From: Lepidurus packardi
Lineage: Eukaryota > Arthropoda > Branchiopoda > Notostraca > Triopsidae
Direction: 5' to 3'
Assembly (NCBI GenBank): GCA_023053545.1
Contig: JAKZAN010000001.1
Coordinates: 10,250,565 to 10,314,564 of the forward strand
Length of the DNA: 64,000 bases
Position 1 is the stretch's first letter, and every line of letters starts with the position of its first letter. The translations under genes and the position numbers were made by a program. Shown piece after piece: positions 54,712 to 64,000 of the stretch. The notes under the pieces were generated by a model, which saw only the letters and a list, made by a program, of their open reading frames with translations, did no database searches and was not told where the DNA came from.

Positions 54712-57700
54712 GAGAAAGATGTCCAAAGCTTAAAAGAATGGTGAAGATGGATCGAGTTTTGCATTCTTGGTGTTAAATTTTTTCTAATCCTTAACTCGGT
54801 GGTAAGAGATGGGAAAAAGGTTAGTTAATTAATCAAGGCCACCCAAAAGTAACGCCCACCCCTTTCTTCTTTTGATCTCCCTTCACAACCTTCCGAAGTT
54901 CTGAATGTGAAAATCGCGATGAGACGTGGCCCGAGTATTCTACCCTTCTTTAATGTGCAATCATGACTTAACCCAGATTTTTACCTGTTTTGCATGTGAG
55001 ATTATAAGGTTTTTTCTTTTGAGTTTTTTCAAAGAGTGGTAGAGAAGTATAGTTCTGCATCCGAGGAAAGGATGGGGACGATGCTAGGCGATTTGATGGA
55101 GCGTGCGTGGTGATACAAAACATGTTCTAGTCATTCACAGTCGAATCTCCCATCGTTTGCCCACTTGTTGCTGTTTTGTTAGCTTGATGGTGTGTGTTAT
55201 TCATCAACCACAGATGATAATAATGGTAGTAAGGAAGTATGTTGTGCCATTATGGCTGTTACAGTCGTTACTTCATTATTACAAGCGTTTTAGGTCTCTA
55301 AACTTTGTTTACGGGTGGCATTTTTTTTTTGGTGAGCCTACCCAACATAAAACCAAAAAGAAAGAGTTATGGGGGAAATAACTAAGCAACGTGAAAGGTA
55401 GTGGTAACTGCATGAATCTGCTGAATAAACGAGTTATGACTCACGGACGTTTTCTATGTACTACAATCAGTGTATTTAGTGAATGGAAGTGATTTGGTTC
55501 TTTTTATTCGGTATATTTTTCAGATGGTTAGTAGATTAGTCGTGTCAAAACGACCCACTTCTATACTTGGTCATTACAGGATTCTGGTTTGATCAATGAG
55601 GGTAGTAATCACATTTAGTTGTTATATGATACAATACTCTATTTTTACTTGTAGTATGATTTTAACTACAGTCTAACTTTGTTACTATTTTCAAACGATT
55701 TACAGCATAGCTACACTAAGCAAATGTTTGGTGTTAAATCTCTTAGTGTACCGTTCGTAAAATCCCGAAAGAATTAGCACAGTGGGGTCTAGCGACAGAG
55801 TTATTAATAGCGCATAAAATGTCCGGAACGAATGAGACCAGTCAGTAGAACAGTTTATTTAACTAATGCCTTGCCTACAAACAATGATGAAGGAAGACAG
55901 TCGGTCATCTGGTTGTGCACTGTTTTTGGCAGTGTGTTCTGACATCTTGCCAAAAAAAAAGAAGAAAAAAATTTCCCTTAGTATCATCCGCTGTTCGCAT
56001 ATAATTTTTCTGACAACGCTAGAAAAGCAATGACAATGTTAGTGTCAGCACATGTTTTTAAAAGAATGGGATAAACTAAGAAAACTAAGCTTAGTTAAAA
56101 TGACACGAAATGAGCTCTGAAACGTGGTAAACTCCTCGATTACAATCGTCTCACTACGTCGAAATTTCTCGAACTACTATTTCTAGCGTGTCGTTCATTC
56201 TGATTTACAGCAAGTTAACATCAGGCGTTCCACAAAACGACTTTCAATTCAAGGTCTAGCTCGTTCCGGCTGTATCCGGTATAGTTACTTTACAGACACC
56301 CGCGATACTCGCCTATTCAAAGCGAAATGAGCTAATTCTTTGCTGTTATATAGTGTCCGAGACTTTCGGCAACCACAAACGTATTCACAGATAAGAAAGA
56401 AGCACATAGTGTAAAGTTCAGAACAGTTTCCAAGCTTCAGGTCGTGCATCGGTTGGAAAAGCAAAGCGGGTTAATTGAAAAAAACTACAAAAGCCGGTGC
56501 GAAAACGGTGCTTATATAATGAATTAAGGTTTGCCAGTAGATGGTGTGCGGTGCGAGTTTTCTAAAAATAGTCCTCAAAATATCCGTACTGAATTTTGTT
56601 ACCCGACTTTATTCGTCGTTATTTTGAATTTGGAAAGATTCCATTTCGAAAGAGTCCATTTTGAATTTCGAAAAGGTTTCCCGTGTTGGGAAACTTCATA
56701 ATGAAGTACCGTCTAGTGCTTTATAGTAAATACAGTATATGTTGGTTACACTTATTTTCCCGTAAAATATCCGTAAAATTCAGATTAAAGGCCTACATCG
56801 AATCGTCTCAAATAATCCCATGAAAACATAACGACTTTTTAATTGTCCAAAGCTCTCCGTAAGTAAATTTTTACTTATAATCTAATTTAATAGCAGTTAA
56901 TTAAAATGCCGTGATTATTAGCGGTAACTACAAATTATCTGATGCTTGTACACAAACAAACTAGAATATTTTTTTGCTATTTTCTGACGAAGCAGGTTAA
57001 TTTTTTAGATATAATAGGAGCATTTCTTTCTTATAGAAATATGATTACCTAGGCGCTTAAGGCAAAGACGAAAACGAGACGGGATGCCCAGGAGCACGGA
57101 ACAGCGAAGGGAAAAGGTCGCGGCTCTACAAAACGCATTCAAGAAACCGGTTAGCCATTAGTACCTGAGCGAAAGCGTTAGGCGTTTGTCTGCTCAGGTA
57201 AAGCTTCGTTTCAGGTTGCTAGAATTCCTCAACCGCGTCTGTTCTTGCCTAGCAACGCTGAACACAAAGCGAAGCGTTGTTTTTGTTTACGACAATAATC
57301 TAGTGACACAGAACATAATCTTTAAAAAAAATAATTGTTTCTTGTTACAGTGCGCCGTTGATCAAAATTAGCTGGGGCAATAGTGGTGAAAGAGAACACC
57401 CACCCCCATCAGACAAGTTGGTTGTGGCGGTTGACAGCTTGACCGGACAAGCATTTTGTTGTATTCAGTACGCGGTAGCCGTGAGTCGCTGTTACATTGC
57501 ATTAGGAAGTCCCAGCGGTAGTAGTCGAACCACCGCAGTGAAGGAAAGGCGTTGGCTTCGTGTGTCCTGTTGGAAGCTTCCCAGAGCAAAGCCTCTTTAT
57601 CAATCGTCCGTTTTGCTCTCCAGAATTCAATTAAACCGGATGTGGTAATTTCCCAAAAGTGGTTTACCTGCCTTGTAGAGTTTGCTCCAATTTCCCCCCT

Positions 57701-59758
57701 CGCGTTTTCCCTGTTGTATGGGGACTTTCATTCTGTAATCGAGACAAGTACGAACCCCCCCATTAACAATGCGGTCTGCAATAATTTTCGTTCTGTGCTT
57801 CGGCCTTGTTTACTCCCAGCAAACATTATTCGAATTGATGCAGTCTGAACCTGACCTATCCGAAGTAAGCTATGTTAAGTTGTTTTCGTAATAAATGATG
57901 ATTGCATGTTCAGAATGTTCTTGAAGCGTCTTGAAAGGAATGGCGAAAGAGAGAAAAAAATATATATTAAGCTATGACGCCATCAGCTACGAACACCATA
58001 ACATTTAAGTGAGTTATACAGGCGGTGGAAAACATACGTAATCTAAAGCCTGCGTTCCCCCTCCCCCCCCCCCCCTAAATACAATCCATTTTACATGGTA
58101 AGGGTGGTCCGAATCCTTCTAACGAGATCTTCTTATGCGAGTTTGGAAGGCGCCCTTTGCAACCATTAAAAGGGCAGCGTCGTACAGCAGTGACGTCACA
58201 GCGTCGCATTGATCTTTTGGATGAAACGACGGTCGAGTCGAATCGATGCCGCGGAGCCTCACACCCTCTCCACGCTAAGGGGTAAAGTCAGACACAAGTC
58301 AGTCAAGACTTTTGCTGAAAGGGGGAGGCGAATCGAGAAAAAATAAAAGAAGATGGGAAATAGAATTTCGCTGCATATGCCACGCTACAAACAAATTCAC
58401 AACCGTCACCACCTGGTCGCATTGCAGGGATATCCCTGTGCTGTAGCGCAGGTTTTCCTTTTCCCTTCCTACAAGATGGGATCTAAAAAGTTAAAATCAC
58501 GCACGTAGCCCGGGCTAATAGATCAATACTCTCTCTCTCTCTTGCTCTTCACTTGTTTCGCCAATCCTACCCGACCTCTTTCACCTACTTGGCAAGACTT
58601 GACGGAAACTTTTCAAATAAAATATGGCCGACGTTTTGACTTGGAAAGCGGAACTGGAGTTTATAAAAACGGACCAAACTTTGTGACCTCGAATTAAAAT
58701 TGGGAGGACATATTCCACCGGAACCGGTCAATTGTGAAGTCATTTCCTTTTCTCTCTTTCGCCCGCCTATCAGGTTTTCGGCTCTTAAATTCTTCAAACG
58801 ATTGGAAATGACGTTGTTTGGACGAAGGCTCGAGCGTCAGAACGTGTACATCCTCTGAAGAAAAAGATCAGAAATGGGCCGCGTAATTGTCTTCCGAGTA
58901 CATACTTCTAAAAACCCTCTCCCAGCGAATGTGGAGTTCCAAGAATGTCTGCATTGACAGGGCATCTCTACACTTTGAGACTGTACCCATCGTTCTCAAG
59001 AGCGAAAGCAAAACTAGATTAATGAGCCTCGCGATTACAAATGAAGGTGAACTCGAGTAACGTGTTTGTCTACTATGAGGGAGACTTTTTACGCATGACT
59101 TGTCTTTCTATACTGCCATCCCTCATTAACTCGGTCCCCTACTGTCCGTACAACGACTTCCCACAGATTCAGGCCTTCCAAAGTTCGACAACGAGAAATA
59201 ATCTCTGTGGCTATAGCTCAGAACCGAAAGTCTAGTTTCTGCCTAATATGGAAGCAAAATCGGGGGTTGCAAAACGCGCAGTTTTATGCCAGGACAACAA
59301 AAGGGGCTACATTTTCTTTTGTTCAACCCCTCACCCTCGCAACACAGCCTAGGACGGCCCTTGTTAGACTTTCCCCAATCCCCTTTTTCGCATTCTCTTG
59401 TCCAATACTAAGCAAGGGCCACCCTTCCCTTTTTGTCCCCATAGAACCGATTTCAATAGTGATTTCTATAAATGTGCTCTTCTCACCCTCGCATTCTGTA
59501 CCGCTAAAAGTGGTGGAGAAACATGGAGTGAGGGTTGAAACAGTTCGGTGATAGGATAAGAATGAAGCAAGATGAACCAGATGCTTACGGGCGTTTATGA
59601 TCCCTTCGCCGCTACCGAAACCATGATCTTTATTACCGTTGTCATGATAATGATCATAAAACGATTCTTTTTACCCCTTAATGAGAATAGCTGTAATATC
59701 AACTACATGTAAACAATGTCGTCGGCTTTTGTCAATTGTTGACTTTTTCTTTATCTAG
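54491..59758. other. 5.3-kb region without recognisable gene
   Basis: The first kilobase should be kcc 3' UTR, with an A run near 54680 and AATAAA at about 55424. The remainder is AT-rich with pyrimidine tracts (CT repeat near 58530). The missing first exon (signal peptide) and promoter of fasciclin 1 probably lie here or beyond, but no exon with signal peptide and matching phase-0 donor was convincing. Confidence 0.4.
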
Positions 59759-62700
59759 TTCTTTGGTATGGTCAATCGCAACGAATTAGTCACCACACTT
59801 CTCAAGTTCCGACAAGGCACCGTCTTCGCACCCACTAATGGCGCCATGCGAGCTTACAGTGGTCTCAAAGACGTTAACTTCATGTTGTACCATTTAGGTA
59901 TGCCAAAAAAGAAAGTTTACAGTAATAGTACAAGTCTCAAAGAAGTCTAGAAGACTAGAAGTCTCTAGTCTTACGCAAAGAAAGTCTCTTTAAATAATTG
60001 CATTTTCCATCTAGCCAACGTGGCTGTGACTTCGGATAAATTGGATGCATACATTTCCAGCGAATTGCCTGGTAATCCTCCACTATGGATAACCCGCCGT
60101 GACGTTAATGCGTACGAACCTGACATTTATGTCAATAACGCGAAACTGATCCGCAAAGATATCCGAGCTGCGTCGGCAACCCAAGATGAACAAGTAAAAA
60201 AGAAATCAACAAAAATCTAGAATTCACAACCAAACTTGACATGTATTGTATCTCTTTTCCTCCTTCAACAAAACCCTTCGGAAAAGGTGTTGCATATTAT
60301 TGATCAAGCGCTGGAACCTATCGTTGCCACTTCACGTGACCCGTCTTTATCCAATCCAGACGCGTCTAAATTGATGGAACGCGCTAGTGCCTTTGGACTC
60401 GGCACTCTTCAAATTACGTAAGCTTTGTATTCAGTTTCCTTAGCCCACAATATTTCAATTCATTCACTGTCTTTTTATTCTTACAGGGATTTTTTACAGC
60501 AAGTTTCCTTCAATAGCAAAATGCGTAACTTTGCTTCGCCAGGACGCTACACCTTCTTCATTCCCATCAATCGTGGCTTTGAGGTAATATTCCTGAATAA
60601 TTCCTGCCTCCATATTGAATAATTGTGACTCATTCTTTATCTTTCGTCTTAGGCGGTTTCACGGGAAAAAATTGATGCCAAAGTCATCGACGGTCACGTG
60701 ATCCCCAACGTTGCCTTATTCACCCGCCCATCCATTTCGGGACGTCCATACCAGACTTTGGCGTTTACGGATAACCTCAAAGTGACCGTATCGGTCAGCA
60801 ATGAAAGCTCACCCAGCACAGAAGGCGGCTATCGAAGTAAAAGAAATAAGTAAAAAATATCTGGTTTGTTATATCTTGTTTCATGCGTTCTATTTTCTTT
60901 TCTCTTACAGTTTACGCGCAAAGTAACACGTTGGTCGGAGACTACAATCATCCACGGGGTGTGGTTTTGGCTCAGGTGGTCAAAGCGAACATCCCAGTCC
61001 GTAACGGCGTGGTGCACTTAATTGAGAAGCCTCTTATCGTCATTGACACTGATATCGTCAATTTCTTAAAGGTAAAACTCATGAAAGGAAGAAAGTGAGA
61101 CGAAAAAAGTGTGCTGCTAGATATAGACTTGTTTATTTTTAAGTTGGAAGAAAGCGAAATTGGGTGACTGAGTTTGATTCTGTAATACGTTTTTCTTTTC
61201 TTTTGGCACACCTGGCTTCTCGCACAGTCTTTCAAGGTAATTCCTACGTGACCTCTTGATTCTTTTTCCACCAACGCCTCTCTTCAAACACTACAGCATG
61301 CCACTAACAAACTTAAACGGCTTTCAAACTTATAGCTAAGTGCAGGTCTCCAATTTCCTCCATTTCCTTGCTGCTGTTGACCTACTGTGTGGTGTATATC
61401 CACTCTTAACCAAGCTCAATTTCAGAACTCGGAACTAATGCCCGGTGTTTTTCTCATTCCTTTTCTACTTGCATGCTCTGGCCGTCCGAATACCAAACAT
61501 AAATAACCATTCTGCATGGACAGGGCCTTGTAAGTATACAACCCACATTCCACTCTCTTTTTGGTTTTATTATTTAGTAATTATACCATAAGAAGATTTA
61601 GAAGAAAGTCCATTCATGTGGCATGGCTTTTAGATAAACCACTCAATATAGTTTTATAGCCAACAAAGTCACGTCACGTGGTTTTCCAACCTGAAAAGGG
61701 GGAATTCATTATTGGAAAAAAGAAGAAAATCTAGAAGCCAGTCCAGTGCAAAATTCTGCCTAAATTAAATTACTTTTTAAAGTTACTTATATACTTTGTT
61801 ATATGGATGACGTAAGCTAATCTGCGAATTTCCGGGCGTCGTGTAAACTTGTTATTAGGAGGAACGGAACGGCAGACTTTACCAGTTTTACCGCGTTGTC
61901 AAAGACTACGCCCAAGATTTTATGGACGAAATCACGCGGGCGGGCGAATTAACCTTATTTGCACCTTCTAACGAAGCATTTCTGCGTTTGGGAGAAACCC
62001 AATTGAATGCCTTGTACTCCAATAAAGATCGTTTGATGGAAATCTTGCAATTGCACGCAGTTCCCCGACGACTTCCCTCAGAGGAAATCTTTCGCAGCCA
62101 CATGCACCAAGTAAAAACTTAACTTACCTCAAGAAATCCGGCTAAAGTAGTTTGATTTGATTAGGTCGAAACGACCGATCGTAATCGTAAATTGTACTTT
62201 AACGTGGTTGGCTTGGAAGAAAACGCCACTATTACGGTGGAAGGAGGCGGAGTCAACGCTACCATTATTCAGCCCGATATCGGCGCCTTGAACGGCATTG
62301 TTCACATCATCGACCGAGTATTAGGAATCGCTTCAGCCTCTGTTTACGAGAAGCTCCACACGGATCCTATGATTTCGTAAGGTTTTCCTCAAGTACAATC
62401 TGACACTGGGAGTTCATTCCTTTTTATTTCTTGTTTTTTTAGTGACTCGTTCCGATTGGGCGAGCAAGACGACTTTAATCTCCGTACTAACGACACTACC
62501 CAAAGGTTCACCTATTTCGTGCCCGCCAACGAGGCCTGGGATCGCGTTTACCGGGCAATGGGCTCCTCTTACAAGAAATTATTCATGGGATCGTATTCCT
62601 ACCAAGTAAGAGCACGCTCGGTTAATGAGACTTGAAGTTCTTAATCCGCTTTATTTTCCAAAGGTGCAGCAGATTCTAGAAAGGCATCTGCTTGTGGGTA

Positions 62701-63517
62701 AAGCTTATAGGGTGTCAGAATTGGCGCAACTGACGAGTACCGGCAAGGATAATTCCTTGCAGACCATTCGAGGCCAGATCCAACTCTCTGTGGTGCAGTC
62801 TTCGGCAGGTATGATAGATTTTGTCTCTACTAAATTTAACTACTCCGTCTTTAAACACATCTTTTCCATCTTGCCCTCCTACTTCTTTGTGGTTACTCGG
62901 TTTGGTGATGGATTAACTGCTAATTAAACTTTTTTCCCACTTTCTGCTAACATTACAGCTTACGAATCAAATAAACCACAAATGGGTGAGTAGCACGGTA
63001 CTTCTCTCTTCCTATCATAGTTCTACCAAATCCCTTAAAAAATAGTCTAACTGGTAACGTAAGCCAGCTTCGCTTTTTCTTATCGTGTATCCTTTAACAA
63101 TGAAATGCATGTGAACCGGCGAATTGCTTTGTTCGCTTGTTTTTCATTGTTGAGGGGGATGCGACATGGAAAAAGAAGCTGAGTAATTCTCGAACTCCGG
63201 ATAGAAGCCAATTGATTACTTTTTGTGTGTGGCAGTGTAAGTTACAAAGTGTAATTACCCATTAGCACGAATCGTAATTTTGGTAAATTCTTTCATTTTA
63301 CTGTATGTCTGCAGAGTATTACGTGGAGTGGGAGGGCATAAAAGCGCGCATTATCCGTCCTGATGTACAATGCACCAACGGAGTTATCCACGTTATTGAC
63401 ACTGTCCTGGTCAAGCCTCGCGATATTACTGTCAACGGACAGCAACCACTAGTACCAAGCGTACTGGCTACCTTTATTCTCGCCGTATGGGCCATAGCTA
63501 CTAGGATATTGCATTAA
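59759..63517 (+). CDS. Fas1: Fasciclin 1, GPI-anchored FAS1-domain adhesion protein (5' end missing)
   Basis: Homophilic cell-adhesion protein of axons and epithelia. Exons 59759-59897, 60015-60193, 60287-60417, 60487-60583, 60653-60836, 60911-61071, 61859-62110, 62165-62376, 62443-62605, 62664-62808, 62959-62985, 63315-63517 give 630 residues. Four FAS1 domains are seen, each with the paired H1/H2 motifs: TVFAPTNGAM with VLHIIDQAL, YTFFIPINRGF with NGVVHLIEKPL, LTLFAPSNEAF with NGIVHIIDRVL, TYFVPANEAWD with NGVIHVIDTVL. The end is hydrophobic (VPSVLATFILAVWAIATRIL), fitting GPI attachment. Fly Fas1 is about 650 residues, so only a signal peptide of roughly 20-25 residues is missing, in an unseen upstream exon. 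Exon 11 is only 27 nt. Exons 3 and 10 have A-rich acceptors that still keep phase. Confidence 0.95.
61228..61236 (+). other. Fas1: Candidate 9-nt micro-exon of Fas1
   Basis: In the 787-nt intron between domains 2 and 3, a pyrimidine-rich stretch ending GCACAG is followed by TCTTTCAAG and a donor GTAATT. Both flanking exons end or start in phase 0, so inclusion would add Ser-Phe-Lys after NFLK. Alternatively spliced micro-exons are known from insect fasciclin I. Confidence 0.5.
61522..61527 (+). other. Fas1: Candidate 6-nt micro-exon of Fas1
   Basis: In the same intron, ATGGACAG is followed by GGCCTT and a near-ideal donor GTAAGTAT. Phase 0, so inclusion would add Gly-Leu. The acceptor is weaker (purine-rich) than that of the 9-nt candidate. 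Confidence 0.38.
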
Positions 63518-64000
63518 ACGAGACTATGAGACGAATGTCGGGAGAAGTATTTAAGCTGTTTAGCAAGGAAGAACGTTACTAGACTTCAAAAGCGAAGATA
63601 AAAGGCAAGGGAGTGTCTTAGCTTTGCATTTAAAAAAGACACGTCTTCGTGCAAAGACTGATAGAGTAAGTACATACTGTTTCATTTTTTGGTTTCCTCA
63701 TGCAACGCGCATCATGCATATTTTTGCTAAGTCATCCAAATAAGTTGTAAGTTTGATCACATGGAATCTCATAAAAGACATTGTGTATTTCTTCTCTCTT
63801 TAAAAATTCTTTGTGATGTTTACTGCTGCGAATATTGTAGCCATTTCCTAGAGAAAAAATCTTTGCCGATTTTTCCCAGCAGTTTACGAGTAGCTTAAAC
63901 AGCTTTGCACTGTGCTGCAGCACCCGCAATCTCTCTTTTTTTTTTTAACAAAGTTTGTACCCAATCAATGAAAAAAACGATCAGACTTAAAACAAAGCTA
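63518..64000. other. Fas1 3' UTR and flank
   Basis: AT-rich sequence after the Fas1 stop. No gene or canonical AATAAA recognised before the window ends. Confidence 0.4.

Noticed and set aside
57358-57648. Possible Fas1 first exon or small gene
   Set aside because: No signal peptide and no phase-0 donor leading to 59759.

Overview
This window is an intron-rich animal genome segment, most likely from an arthropod. Introns are short (many 50-70 nt), with GT/AG borders that can be followed exon by exon. Gene content is metazoan. Interstitial TTAGG-type repeats, the usual arthropod telomere motif, lie in the intergenic repeat cluster. The species and class (insect, crustacean or other) cannot be decided from the sequence. 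All gene models below were assembled by hand by joining exons in phase; identities come from recognising conserved family sequence, not from a search.

Layout. At 1-4057 the tail of one Ty3/gypsy retrotransposon runs in frame into most of a second gypsy polyprotein. A dense gene block follows from 4.4 to 20.9 kb: OSGEP/Kae1 (tRNA t6A synthesis), hyccin/FAM126 (PI4-kinase complex), a PPP1R16-type protein phosphatase 1 targeting subunit on the minus strand, NUP93 (nuclear pore), AMFR/gp78 (ER ubiquitin ligase) and PUS1 (pseudouridine synthase). Between OSGEP and hyccin lies an inverted-repeat element carrying a retrotransposon tail. From 20.9 to 25.4 kb is a transposon and repeat cluster: a decayed PIF/Harbinger transposase, a roughly 680-bp nested palindrome, a 386-bp element with terminal inverted repeats, and an A/TTAGG/B repeat unit present twice around the inserted DNA.

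From 25.4 to 38.9 kb come CABLES (cyclin-box CDK linker), an orphan class A GPCR with large introns, and an SLC22 organic-ion transporter. 38.9-44.7 kb is largely non-coding and contains a decayed hAT element. 44.7-54.5 kb holds a full K-Cl cotransporter (SLC12A4-7/kcc) in 17 exons. After 5.3 kb without a recognisable gene, 59.8-63.5 kb holds fasciclin 1 (four FAS1 domains, GPI tail); its signal-peptide exon was not found. Two tiny candidate exons (9 and 6 nt) sit in its central intron.

The genes are mostly unrelated housekeeping or membrane-protein genes transcribed independently, not an operon or pathway cluster. Only the PPP1R16 homologue among the host genes is on the minus strand; it is head-to-head with NUP93 and tail-to-tail with hyccin.
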